Positions 43,317-52,545 of a DNA stretch of 64,000 bases are shown here, piece after piece. This stretch comes from Methylobacillus flagellatus. GTDB taxonomy: Bacteria > Pseudomonadota > Gammaproteobacteria > Burkholderiales > Methylophilaceae. The stretch lies in assembly GCF_005502435.1 (NCBI RefSeq), contig NZ_SCOU01000004.1, positions 186,001 to 250,000 of the forward strand, read 5' to 3'. How positions within the stretch are numbered: position 1 is the stretch's first letter; each line of letters opens with the position of its first letter. Position numbers and translations under genes: made by a program. The notes beneath the pieces are model-generated. The model was not told where the DNA came from, ran no database searches, and saw only the letters and a list, made by a program, of their open reading frames with translations.

Positions 43317-43332
43317 ACCATGCAATGCGTGA

Positions 43333-43533
43333 TTACATGCCGTACTTTTGACGGAACTTCTCAACACGACCTGCGGTGTCGAGGATCTTTTGCTTGCCCG
43401 TGTAGAACGGATGGCATTGCGAGCAGACTTCGATAGAGAAGTCGCGGCCAGACGTGGAACGGGTCTTGAACTTGTTACCGCAGCTGCAGCTTACGCTGAC
43501 TTCGGGGTAATTCGGATGTGTATCGGCCTTCAT
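43333..43533 (-). CDS. rpmE: 50S ribosomal protein L31
   Basis: The 66-residue protein [20 protein letters not shown] continues to [18 protein letters not shown], with the CxC and CxxC pairs of the zinc-containing L31 type. ATG 43533 has AAAGAGA upstream; the longer open frame is not needed. The gene stands alone next to rho, as in several proteobacteria. Confidence 0.96.
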   Translation of the reverse strand: MKADTHPNYPEVSVSCSCGNKFKTRSTSGRDFSIEVCSQCHPFYTGKQKILDTAGRVEKFRQKYGM

Positions 43534-43638
43534 ACGAGTGTCTCTTTCAATAAGCTTTTTCGCCAAGGGCGAGATTATCAGTGAAAATCAAAAAATAATC
43601 AACCGAGTATTCTGTGATTGTTGATGTCGAGATTAATT

Positions 43639-43665
43639 GCACCTGCCGCCATAGGCGGTAGGTGC
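43639..43665 (-). terminator. Possible terminator hairpin behind rho
   Basis: GCACCTGCCGCC and GGCGGTAGGTGC form a 12-bp stem (one imperfect pair) around ATA, about 35 bp past the rho stop. The following bases on the minus strand are AATTAAT rather than a true U-run, so strength is doubtful. Confidence 0.45.
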
Positions 43666-43699
43666 GACCCGGTTGAGTCCCGGACCTCGAACGCTTTAC

Positions 43700-44959
<1,260 letters not shown>

Positions 44960-45012
44960 AGAGGAAGCTCGCTGGGGAGGAACAAGTGCGGGGGAATGGG
45001 AGTGTAAATTAA

Positions 45013-45091
45013 AGCCTGATTTCTAGCAGTACGGTGAGCGGTACTGCAAAACTGCGTTGCCCGAATGATTCGGGCACCAGGAAATCAGGCT
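45013..45091 (-). promoter_or_regulatory. Structured RNA element between trxA and rho (three-way junction)
   Basis: An 11-bp outer stem, AGCCTGATTTC with GAAATCAGGCT, encloses two hairpins. GCAGTAC pairs with GTACTGC (45026-45047), and TGCCCGAA pairs with TTCGGGCA (45058-45076). In minus-strand RNA it begins about 15 bases after the trxA stop and ends about 54 bases before the rho ATG. It could be the trxA terminator or a leader for rho, which controls its own expression in other bacteria. No strong U-run follows. Confidence 0.6.
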
Positions 45092-45105
45092 CCAGACTAA
45101 CGTGC

Positions 45106-45432
45106 TTAGATATTGCTGTCAATGAAGGCCGTGAGTTGGGACTTGGATAAAGCGCCTACTTTGGTGGCTTCCACGTTGCCGTTCTTGAACAGCATCAGGG
45201 TGGGGATGCCACGGATGCCATACTTGGGAGGCGTCTGCTGGTTCTCGTCGATATTCAGCTTGGCAACTTTCAGGCGGCCGGCGTACTCTTTGGAGATCTC
45301 GTCGAGGATAGGTGCAATCATCTTGCAGGGGCCGCACCATTCAGCCCAGTAATCTACCAGAACCGGCAGTTGCGATTGCAACACTTCCTGTTCAAAGCCC
45401 GCATCGCTAAGGTGCGTGATGTGTTCGCTCAT
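45106..45432 (-). CDS. trxA: Thioredoxin
   Basis: The 108-residue protein is the general thiol reductant of the cytoplasm. The active site is [20 protein letters not shown], with the cis-proline region [12 protein letters not shown]. It lies upstream of rho on the same strand, an arrangement common in proteobacteria, and is divergent from a TlpA-type gene. Confidence 0.97.
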   Translation of the reverse strand: MSEHITHLSDAGFEQEVLQSQLPVLVDYWAEWCGPCKMIAPILDEISKEYAGRLKVAKLNIDENQQTPPKYGIRGIPTLMLFKNGNVEATKVGALSKSQLTAFIDSNI

Positions 45433-45607
45433 TGTGAACCTCTATGTGAAATGAATTCTGTGGGGGAGTGGGAATACAACGTATCGGTATCGTAGCGAAA
45501 TTTGGCTACGAAGTGAAGCATTGCCAGCAGCATGTTTTCGCAGCATGCTGGTTGCTGACATGTTCCAGTCTCAACCCTGACGGTGATTTTTGGAAGGAAT
45601 AGACGCT

Positions 45608-46084
45608 TTGTTTACCCGAATGGTTCTATTGGTTTTGCTCGCTTTTCAGCTGGTGTCGCAATCGCATATGGCGATGGCCGGCAGTGAATTCAAGCTCACG
45701 GATACGCAGGGCAAGCAACACAAGCTCAGTGATTATCGAGGTAAATGGGTGCTGGTGAACTACTGGGCCACCTGGTGCCCGCCTTGTCTGGAAGAGATCC
45801 CGGATCTGAACGCCTTATACGACAAGCGCAAGGATGTGATGCTGATCGGGGTGGTGATGGACTATTCCGACATGGCCAAGGTCAACCGTTATGTGGACGA
45901 CATGCTCATGTCCTATCCCATCGTTGAGGGTAGGCCAGAGGTCATCGCGCAGATCGGCAGCGCCGAAGTGCTGCCTTCCAGTTACCTCTATGACCCGGCT
46001 GGCCGCCTGGTAAAGACCAAGCGCGGACTGGTCACGCGGCAATACATCGAACAGCTGATCGATACAAAGCCAGCCAAGCCCTAG
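45608..46084 (+). CDS. TlpA/ResA-family secreted thioredoxin-like protein
   Basis: The roughly 158-residue protein has an N-terminal signal or anchor (RMVLLVLLAFQLVSQ). A redoxin domain follows with LVNYWATWCPPCLEEIPDL, whose CPPC active site is typical of TlpA/ResA proteins working in cytochrome c maturation or periplasmic thiol reduction. LPSSYLYDPAGRLV supplies the cis-proline loop. I start at TTG 45608, nine bases after GAAGGAA; ATG 45620 would still keep the signal peptide. It is divergent from trxA. Confidence 0.85.
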   Translation: MFTRMVLLVLLAFQLVSQSHMAMAGSEFKLTDTQGKQHKLSDYRGKWVLVNYWATWCPPCLEEIPDLNALYDKRKDVMLIGVVMDYSDMAKVNRYVDDMLMSYPIVEGRPEVIAQIGSAEVLPSSYLYDPAGRLVKTKRGLVTRQYIEQLIDTKPAKP

Positions 46085-46099
46085 GGCCTGGCGGCTGTG

Positions 46100-46402
46100 T
46101 CAGGCTGGTACCGGGATGCTGTTGCCTTCGGCATCCAGCACATTGAGCTGGTTCTCATCAGCAAAGTGCATCAACTGTTGAAAACCTTCCGGATTGACAT
46201 CTCGCAATTTCAGATCCACCGCCAGGCAGCGTACGCCATTCACCACGCGTGGCTTCAGGTAAGGCGAGTAGCGTAGCTTGCGATCTGCCCCGAAACTGGC
46301 ATAGGTGCTGCACATGCGGTCCACCCAGTCGCTGGGGCGGAACGGCTTGCCTGCGCGGGTCAGGCCTTCGATGATGATTTCGTTGCTGGCGGTGGTGGTC
46401 AT
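46100..46402 (-). CDS. DUF3579 protein, unknown function
   Basis: The 100-residue protein starts MTTTASNEIIIEGLTRAGKP and shows FRPSDWVDRMCSTYASFGAD and VVNGVRCLAVDLKLRDVNPE. These are the conserved core of DUF3579, a small protein common in betaproteobacteria. There is no signal peptide or membrane segment. ATG 46402 is chosen over an upstream TTG. It is convergent with the TlpA-like gene, 15 bp apart. No function is known. Confidence 0.8.
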   Translation of the reverse strand: MTTTASNEIIIEGLTRAGKPFRPSDWVDRMCSTYASFGADRKLRYSPYLKPRVVNGVRCLAVDLKLRDVNPEGFQQLMHFADENQLNVLDAEGNSIPVPA

Positions 46403-46438
46403 ACAGTCCAAAGCGTCATTTAATGTTGATCAATTGTA

Positions 46439-47032
46439 TCATTTCGGTGCGGCTTCGACGTACTCGAACACCTTGACGACCTTGTTGACGCCGCTGATAT
46501 TGCGGGCGATCTCAACCGCATCATCCGCTTCTTTCTGCGTCACTACGCCCATCAGGAACACCGTACCGTTTTCAGTCACCACTTTGACGTGATTGGCATT
46601 GAACAGGTTCTCTTTCACGAAGCTGCCTTTGACTTTGGTGGTGATATAGGCATCGGCGCTGCGTGTTTGCAGCGAGGTCTTGGGGGCGATGACCAGCTCA
46701 TTAGTCACGTGGCGCACGTTGGGGTAGCTCTTGACGATGGCTTCTGGCGCAGCACGGCTCTTTTCATCGAAGGCTTCGCCGGTGATCAACACATTACGGT
46801 TGAAGCTGGTGACGTTGGCATGCACCGCATCGCCGACATCCTGGCTGATCTGGTGGTTGGCTTTCAGTTCGATGCCTTCGTCATCCACCACATTGCCTGC
46901 GCTGCGGCGGTCAATGGCAACCGAGCCGGCCGTGGCGGCACCACCTACCATCACGGGTACGCAGGCATTCAATTGGGTGGCCAGCGTGGCCAGTACAAGG
47001 ACTTTGAGCATGGTGCTGGAAGTTGTGGACAT
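46439..47032 (-). CDS. dolP: BON-domain lipoprotein of the DolP (YraP) type
   Basis: The roughly 197-residue protein has a lipobox region ATQLNAC. Two BON domains follow (about 45-115 and 120-190), with VHANVTSFNRNVLITGEAF and VKVVTENGTVFLMGVVTQKEAD. DolP binds anionic lipids at the outer membrane and supports envelope integrity in E. coli. The setting, with yraN, lpoA and rsmI in the same order as E. coli, supports the assignment; diaA, which sits between yraN and dolP there, is missing here. Confidence 0.87.
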   Translation of the reverse strand: MSTTSSTMLKVLVLATLATQLNACVPVMVGGAATAGSVAIDRRSAGNVVDDEGIELKANHQISQDVGDAVHANVTSFNRNVLITGEAFDEKSRAAPEAIVKSYPNVRHVTNELVIAPKTSLQTRSADAYITTKVKGSFVKENLFNANHVKVVTENGTVFLMGVVTQKEADDAVEIARNISGVNKVVKVFEYVEAAPK

Positions 47033-47064
47033 AAGGACTCCTGTTCGGTTGTGTCGGAATTTAG

Positions 47065-47103
47065 CTACGAGATTTCTCTATGAAATATCTCTACGAGATT
47101 CAT
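47065..47103. repeat. 13-bp degenerate tandem repeat, three copies
   Basis: CTACGAGATTTCT, CTATGAAATATCT and CTACGAGATTCAT follow each other just upstream of the BON-domain gene. Confidence 0.75.
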
Positions 47104-47254
47104 CGAATCCACAGACATGGATCTGATTGTTTGCCATGCAGGCATGTTGGTGTGAGTTGAAGGCGTAAATTGCCAGATTGCATCATATCGAACTTGTGCA
47201 GTTACCTTAGCATGGAGTCGTGAACGGTGCGTGAAGTTCCATAGAGAGCGTCGA

Positions 47255-47280
47255 TAGCAGAGTTCGGCAGCAGAGTTCGG
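47255..47280. repeat. 13-bp perfect tandem repeat, two copies
   Basis: AGCAGAGTTCGGC occurs twice in a row in the 277-bp gap between the yraN stop and the dolP start, the place diaA occupies in E. coli. Confidence 0.85.
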
Positions 47281-47309
47281 CAGCCAGGCAAAATCATCCC
47301 GGCAATCCT

Positions 47310-47645
47310 TTAGAACGCATTGCATATCCATTCGATATCGCTGCTTGCCAGTGTCGACATCAAGATCACATCGAAGCGGCAAGGCTGATTGCCATGGCTT
47401 TGCAGGTAATAGTCTGCCGTGATGCGTAGTTTGCGTTGTTTGTCGGCCGTGATGCTGGCCAGTGCGCCGCCATAATCAGCATGACGGCGCAAACGTACTT
47501 CCACGAACACCAGTGTCTGACTATCTTGCATGATCAGATCGATCTCGCCATAGCGACTACGAAAATTGCGCTCCAGCAAGCGTAGCCCGTGATGCTGCAG
47601 ATAGTCGGCTGCCAATGCTTCGGCTTGCGCGCCAGTGCTGGTCAC
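47310..47645 (-). CDS. yraN: YraN-family endonuclease-fold protein
   Basis: The 111-residue protein of the UPF0102 family has GAQAEALAADYLQHHGLRLL, RSRYGEIDLIMQD and LVFVEVRLRRHADYGG. These carry the Asp, Glu and Glu-x-Lys-like residues of the restriction-nuclease fold, although the last position is Arg where many nucleases have Lys. Its GTG start overlaps the lpoA stop (GTGA), showing coupling. The function in cells is not settled. Confidence 0.9.
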   Translation of the reverse strand: MTSTGAQAEALAADYLQHHGLRLLERNFRSRYGEIDLIMQDSQTLVFVEVRLRRHADYGGALASITADKQRKLRITADYYLQSHGNQPCRFDVILMSTLASSDIEWICNAF

Positions 47646-49450
47646 GGCAATGTTTCTGCGCTGACGCCAGTGCTGGTGTAAGTGCCAGTGGCCAGGCGGC
47701 GCTCCAGCTCGCCTTGCGCATTGCGCGTGATGCGCCCGGTCAGGCCCGGTAACAGCAGCGTTCGTTCGGCCTGTTGCAGTGCCAGCAATAATTGATAGGC
47801 GTCCACACCCAGCGCGAACCAGCGTTGCATCTCGCCCGGTGGCAGTTCGGCCGCCGCCGCTTTATAGGGCTGGTAGGCGGGGTTGTGTGGATTGAGCAGC
47901 CAGGGGATATCTACGAAACGGATGCCGATCAGGTCTGCATCCAGCGGGTCCTGCAGTATGCCGCTGAAGCTATGTGACAAGGCAAACGTGGGCGTTGCCC
48001 GGTCCATCAATGGACGCACGGCACGTGCATGCTGCTCATCGCCTGCGATCAGGTAAAGGTCGCCAGCCGCACTGCCTTGCGGGATCAAGGGAGAGGTCGT
48101 GCTGTCGGCGTCTACGACGATGGTGTCGCGCACTTCACCGCCCTGTGCCAGCCATTGATCCTTGAAGCTGGTGCTGATGCGCTGTGCAAGCGGGCTGTTG
48201 CTGGCGATGATGGTGGCAGTTTGCATGCCGGCATCGCGCGCCATGCGCACCAGTTGCGTGACTTCGCTGTGGATCGATAATCCATAACTGTGAAAAAGCG
48301 GTGGTGCCGCTGCTACATTCTGGTTCAGGCCCAGTGTCAGGACAGGATGCGCATCGCCTTGCAAGGCAGCCACTTCGTCACGCGTGACCGGCCCCACCAC
48401 CATGGTGGCACCCTCCTTGAGCGCCTGCTGGTAGATAGGCCTGATCTCCAGCGCATCGCCGTTGGTGGCATAGGTTCTGACTTTGCCCAGGCCATGGGCC
48501 AGGCTGTGAGCCGCGATGAAGCCACGTTCGATGGCATCGGCGACGGCAGTATAACCTTCGGTTTCGTAAGGCAGCAGCAGTGCGATGTCGCCATCCAGGC
48601 CAGTTGAAGCGGCAAGATGGCGTTGATCCAGCTCCCGGGTCAATGCAAGGCCGCTAAGTTGGCCGGCACTCTCCAGGCTGGCGCTCTCCGTGCGGGCGCT
48701 CTGCTGGCTGGCCGTTTCCTGGTCAGCTTCATCCAGTTGACGGGCTGCGCTGCCTTCCAGATCGATCGCCGAGGGGATGGCGGTTTCGGTGGACTCTGCC
48801 ACCGCAACGATGCCGAAGGCATACTCGGGCTGTGCCGGATGTTCGCGGTGATGCGTACGCCACTGTTGCAGCCGCGTATTGACCGGGTCGTCGCTTTCTA
48901 TGTCGCTGATGGTGAGCGCCAGGGCTATCCAGCCCTGCATCACCTTGTCGGTGGCGTCACTGCTCATCTGCATGAGATCTTCCCGGCTCAGCGAAGCAAG
49001 CAGGCGCCCGGTGCGTTGTTGCTGTGCCGCGATCGCGGCAGGTTCGGATAATGCGGCTTCAGATAAGGTATATTGTTCCAGCGCTTTCAGCGGCTGTTGC
49101 TGGGCCGCATACGCGATACCCAGGCTCTGGTGCAGGCTGGCTAGTGCGGCTCCGCGCAAGCCCGGATGGTTCTGCAAAGGCTCCAGCAGCGGCAGGATAG
49201 TGTCGGTGTCGCCAGTGCTGGCGGCGATATTGCCCGCCAGTAGATCGGCATAGATGGACTGGCTGTTGATGCGTTGCAAGGCCAGTTGCGCGCATTCACT
49301 ATTGTGGACACGCAAGCAGGCCATGCCCTGGGAGAATTGCGTTTCTGTGGCCTCATCGGCGACAGCCGTGTGTGCTGACAGGAGCAGGCTGAAGGCAATG
49401 CTGGCAATCAAGCCGATGTTTGATAATAGGGATAACTGTAATTGAATCAT
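47642..49450 (-). CDS. lpoA: LpoA-like activator of penicillin-binding protein 1A
   Basis: The roughly 602-residue envelope protein starts with a signal peptide (LIASIAFSLLLSAHTAVA). An N-terminal helical TPR-like half (about 35-260) follows. The C-terminal half is a periplasmic-binding-protein fold with IALLLPYETEGYTAVADAIE, MVVGPVTRDEVAAL and TATIIASNSPLAQRIS. Unlike E. coli LpoA there is no lipobox Cys at the signal end (HTAVADEA), so outer-membrane anchoring is doubtful. The initiation codon overlaps that of the divergent rsmI by nine bases. Locus order supports the name. Confidence 0.83.
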   Translation of the reverse strand: MIQLQLSLLSNIGLIASIAFSLLLSAHTAVADEATETQFSQGMACLRVHNSECAQLALQRINSQSIYADLLAGNIAASTGDTDTILPLLEPLQNHPGLRGAALASLHQSLGIAYAAQQQPLKALEQYTLSEAALSEPAAIAAQQQRTGRLLASLSREDLMQMSSDATDKVMQGWIALALTISDIESDDPVNTRLQQWRTHHREHPAQPEYAFGIVAVAESTETAIPSAIDLEGSAARQLDEADQETASQQSARTESASLESAGQLSGLALTRELDQRHLAASTGLDGDIALLLPYETEGYTAVADAIERGFIAAHSLAHGLGKVRTYATNGDALEIRPIYQQALKEGATMVVGPVTRDEVAALQGDAHPVLTLGLNQNVAAAPPLFHSYGLSIHSEVTQLVRMARDAGMQTATIIASNSPLAQRISTSFKDQWLAQGGEVRDTIVVDADSTTSPLIPQGSAAGDLYLIAGDEQHARAVRPLMDRATPTFALSHSFSGILQDPLDADLIGIRFVDIPWLLNPHNPAYQPYKAAAAELPPGEMQRWFALGVDAYQLLLALQQAERTLLLPGLTGRITRNAQGELERRLATGTYTSTGVSAETLP

Positions 49451-50290
49451 ATCGGTACATTATATGTGGTGGCCACTCCGATTGGGAACCTGCAGGACAT
49501 CAGCCTGCGCGCTCTGGAGGTGTTGCGCAGTGTGGATGCCATCGCGGCCGAGGACACGCGGCATAGCGCAGGCCTGCTGACGCATTTTGCCATCCAGAAA
49601 AAGCTGCTGGCCGTGCATCAGCATAATGAACAGGCGGCGGCGGAATCGCTGTTGCAGCGACTGCTCGCAGGCGAATCGATCGCCCTGGTCAGTGATGCCG
49701 GTACCCCGGCGATCAGTGATCCGGGTGCTGTGGTGGTGCAGCAGGCGCGTCAGGCCGGGGTGCGTGTGGTGCCTATCCCCGGCGCCAGCGCAGTGGTGAC
49801 GGCGCTATCGGCAGCGGGTATCGCCAGTGGCGGTTTCCTGTTCCATGGTTTTCTGCCAGCCAGTCACGCGCAGCGCTGCCGTCAGCTGGAGGTCTTGCGT
49901 GGCCTAGAAGCGACGCTGGTGTTCTACGAAGCCCCGCACCGCATCTTGGAATGTGTGGCCGACTTGCAGGCGGTGCTGGGTGATGCGCGGCACCTGATCC
50001 TAGCGCGCGAGCTCACCAAGACGTTCGAAACCATACACCGCTGTCGGCTCGATGAAGCGCTAGCCTGGCTCAAGGCGGATAGCAACCAGCAGCGCGGTGA
50101 ATTCGTGCTGCTGGTGGAGCCACCGGCACCGCGCGAGGCAGAAGCGGTCGATGAAAACGCACGGCGTGTATTAAACTTGCTGCTGGCCGAACTGCCGCTC
50201 AAACAGGCAGTGAAATTGGCTACTGATATCACTGGCGCAAAAAAGAATGCGCTGTATGAACTTGCCCTCACTTTAAAAGCTTCCACATGA
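49442..50290 (+). CDS. rsmI: 16S rRNA 2'-O-ribose C1402 methyltransferase
   Basis: RsmI methylates C1402 of 16S rRNA. The roughly 282-residue protein has [68 protein letters not shown] and FLPASHAQR, all from the tetrapyrrole-methylase-like fold. No ATG is available, so TTG 49442 is used, giving the usual few residues before LYVVATP. It is divergent from lpoA with overlapping starts, and overlaps pyrC by ATGA. Confidence 0.95.
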   Translation: MNHIGTLYVVATPIGNLQDISLRALEVLRSVDAIAAEDTRHSAGLLTHFAIQKKLLAVHQHNEQAAAESLLQRLLAGESIALVSDAGTPAISDPGAVVVQQARQAGVRVVPIPGASAVVTALSAAGIASGGFLFHGFLPASHAQRCRQLEVLRGLEATLVFYEAPHRILECVADLQAVLGDARHLILARELTKTFETIHRCRLDEALAWLKADSNQQRGEFVLLVEPPAPREAEAVDENARRVLNLLLAELPLKQAVKLATDITGAKKNALYELALTLKAST

Positions 50291-51324
50291 CCACCCTGAC
50301 TTTTACTCGTCCCGATGACTGGCACCTGCACCTGCGGGACGGTGCCGCCTTGCAATCCGTACTGCCGGATACCGCGCGCCAGTTCGCGCGTGCCATCGTC
50401 ATGCCTAATCTGCGCCCGCCGGTGACCACCACGGCACTGGCGCTAGCTTATCGTGAACGTATTCTGGCCGCCCTGCCAGCGGGTATGGTGTTCGAACCGC
50501 TCATGACCTTGTATCTCACCGATAACATGCGCGCGGAGGAGATCCTGCTGGCCAAGGCCAGTGGCGTAGTCCATGGCGTCAAACTTTATCCGGCGGGGGC
50601 CACCACCAATTCTGATTCCGGCGTGACCAGTCTAGAAAAGTGCGCGCCCGCCCTGGCCGCCATGGAGCAGTGTGGACTGCCTCTGCTGGTGCATGCCGAG
50701 GTCACCGATGCCGATGTGGACGTGTTCGACCGCGAAAAAGTGTTCATAGACCGTCATATGCGTCCCTTGCTGCAGCGCCACCCTGGCCTCAAGGTGGTGT
50801 TCGAGCACATCACCACGCGTGACGCAGCCGAGTTCGTCGCCGCCGCACCCGCGAATGTCGCGGCCACCATCACCGCCCACCATCTGCTCATGAACCGCAA
50901 TGCCATGTTCGCGGGCGGTATGCGCCCGCATCATTACTGTTTGCCGGTGTTGAAGCGTGAAGAGCACAGGCTGGCTTTGCTGGCCGCGGCCACCTCCGGC
51001 AGCGCCAAATTCTTCCTGGGCACGGACAGTGCGCCACACGCCAAGCATGCCAAGGAGGCGGCGTGTGGGTGTGCGGGTATGTATACCGCGCATGCCGCGA
51101 TCGAGTTGTATGCGGAAGCCTTCGAGTCTGTGGATGCACTGGACAAGCTGGAAGCCTTCGCCAGTTTCCATGGGCCGGATTTTTATGGCTTGCCGCGCAA
51201 TACCAGCCAGGTGAGCTTGAAGCGCGAAACCTGGAGCGTGCCGGACGAGATCGCACTGGGCGCTGAAATGCTGGTGCCGCTGCGTGCCGGTCAGACCATC
51301 GCCTGGAAACTGCAATCGGCATGA
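50287..51324 (+). CDS. pyrC: Dihydroorotase
   Basis: PyrC closes carbamoyl-aspartate to dihydroorotate in pyrimidine synthesis. The 345-residue length is that of the class II enzyme. Zinc-ligand motifs are [13 protein letters not shown] (HxH), [17 protein letters not shown] with the lysine, [16 protein letters not shown] and [16 protein letters not shown] with the catalytic Asp. It overlaps both neighbours by ATGA, so the three genes form one translated unit. Confidence 0.96.
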   Translation: MTTLTFTRPDDWHLHLRDGAALQSVLPDTARQFARAIVMPNLRPPVTTTALALAYRERILAALPAGMVFEPLMTLYLTDNMRAEEILLAKASGVVHGVKLYPAGATTNSDSGVTSLEKCAPALAAMEQCGLPLLVHAEVTDADVDVFDREKVFIDRHMRPLLQRHPGLKVVFEHITTRDAAEFVAAAPANVAATITAHHLLMNRNAMFAGGMRPHHYCLPVLKREEHRLALLAAATSGSAKFFLGTDSAPHAKHAKEAACGCAGMYTAHAAIELYAEAFESVDALDKLEAFASFHGPDFYGLPRNTSQVSLKRETWSVPDEIALGAEMLVPLRAGQTIAWKLQSA

Positions 51325-52502
51325 TGCCAGCGCCGTCCTTGCCTGCATTTGCGCCGCCGCGCCGCATCCTGCTTGGGCCTGGCCCGTCGGATGTACACCC
51401 GCGTGTGCTGGCCGCCATGGCGCGGCCTACCATCGGGCATCTGGATCCAGACTTTTCGGACATGCTGGAACAGCTCAAAGCCTTGTTGCGCTATGCGTTC
51501 CAGACCGATAACGCGCTGACCTTCGCCTTGTCCGCGCCCGGCATGATAGGCATGGAAGCCTGCTTTGTGAATCTGGTCGAGCCCGGCGACAAGGTCATTG
51601 TCTGCAGCAATGGCGTGTTCGGCGCGCGTATGGCCGAGATCGTGCGCCGCTGTGGCGGCGAGCTGGTGTTGCTGGAAACCGAGTGGGGCAAGCCGGTGGA
51701 TGCGCAGCAGCTTGAGCTGGCCTTGCGGGCCAATGCCGATACCCGCGTGGTGGCTTTCGTGCATGCCGAGACCTCGACCGGAGTGCAGTCGGATGCGCGC
51801 GTGCTGGCGGAAGTCGCCCACCGCCAGGGCGCGCTGGTGATCTGCGATACCGTCACTTCCTTGGGCTCTATGCCCTTGTATGTGGACGACTGGCAGCTGG
51901 ATGCTGTCTACTCGGCCAGTCAGAAGGGCTTGTCCTGCACGCCCGGCCTGTCGCCGCTGACATTAAGTGCAGCGGCCGTCGAGCGCATCCGTCAGCGCAA
52001 ACAGCCGGTGCAGAGCTGGTTTATGGATATCAACCTCATCCTGAGTTATTGGGGTGACGGTGTCAGTGGTGTCAAGCGTACCTATCACCATACTGCGCCC
52101 ATCAATGCCTTATATGGGCTGCACGAGGCCTTGCGCATGCTGGCGGAAGAAGGCTTGCAGGCGAGCTGGCAGCGTCATCAGGCCTGTCATGAGCAGTTGG
52201 TGACCGGGTTGGAGCAGCTGGGCTTGCGTTTGCTGGTGGCGCCTGCTGCGCGTTTGCCGCAACTGAATACCGTGCTGGTGCCGGAGGGTGTGGATGAAGC
52301 GCGTCTGCGCCATGACCTGTTGTCGCAGCATGGTATCGAGATCGGTGCTGGCCTGGGTACGCTTGCTGGCAAGACCTGGCGCATCGGGTTGATGGGAGGC
52401 AGTGCCACACTCGACAATGTGCGCACATTTTTAGATGCATTGGCCAATGCGATGGCTGTTCAGGGTTGGCGAACACCACGAAAAGATGCGACATCTGAAT
52501 AA
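51321..52502 (+). CDS. Class V PLP aminotransferase (serine-pyruvate/alanine-glyoxylate type)
   Basis: The roughly 393-residue protein has [65 protein letters not shown], and the PLP lysine in [18 protein letters not shown]. All are typical of alanine-glyoxylate or serine-glyoxylate transaminases. In serine-cycle methylotrophs this activity is central. RuMP-type Methylophilaceae would use it for glycine/serine metabolism, so the exact substrates are open. It overlaps pyrC by ATGA and is followed by a strong terminator. Confidence 0.88.
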   Translation: MMPAPSLPAFAPPRRILLGPGPSDVHPRVLAAMARPTIGHLDPDFSDMLEQLKALLRYAFQTDNALTFALSAPGMIGMEACFVNLVEPGDKVIVCSNGVFGARMAEIVRRCGGELVLLETEWGKPVDAQQLELALRANADTRVVAFVHAETSTGVQSDARVLAEVAHRQGALVICDTVTSLGSMPLYVDDWQLDAVYSASQKGLSCTPGLSPLTLSAAAVERIRQRKQPVQSWFMDINLILSYWGDGVSGVKRTYHHTAPINALYGLHEALRMLAEEGLQASWQRHQACHEQLVTGLEQLGLRLLVAPAARLPQLNTVLVPEGVDEARLRHDLLSQHGIEIGAGLGTLAGKTWRIGLMGGSATLDNVRTFLDALANAMAVQGWRTPRKDATSE

Positions 52503-52503
52503 A

Positions 52504-52530
52504 AAACAGGCGCCTAACAGGCGCCTGTTT
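52504..52530. terminator. Intrinsic terminator after the aminotransferase gene
   Basis: AAACAGGCGCC and GGCGCCTGTTT form an 11-bp perfect stem with loop TAACA, starting within two bases of the stop codon. It also faces the end of the convergent RTX gene. Confidence 0.87.
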
Positions 52531-52545
52531 CGTCATGCCAGATAC

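Noticed and set aside
47065-47382. 105-codon minus frame overlapping the end of yraN
   Set aside because: It shares bases with yraN in another frame and extends into a gap made of short tandem repeats; no protein features.
51321-52502. Serine-cycle operon
   Set aside because: Only the class V aminotransferase is present, coupled to rsmI and pyrC. No hydroxypyruvate reductase, glycerate kinase or malyl-CoA lyase genes are in the window.
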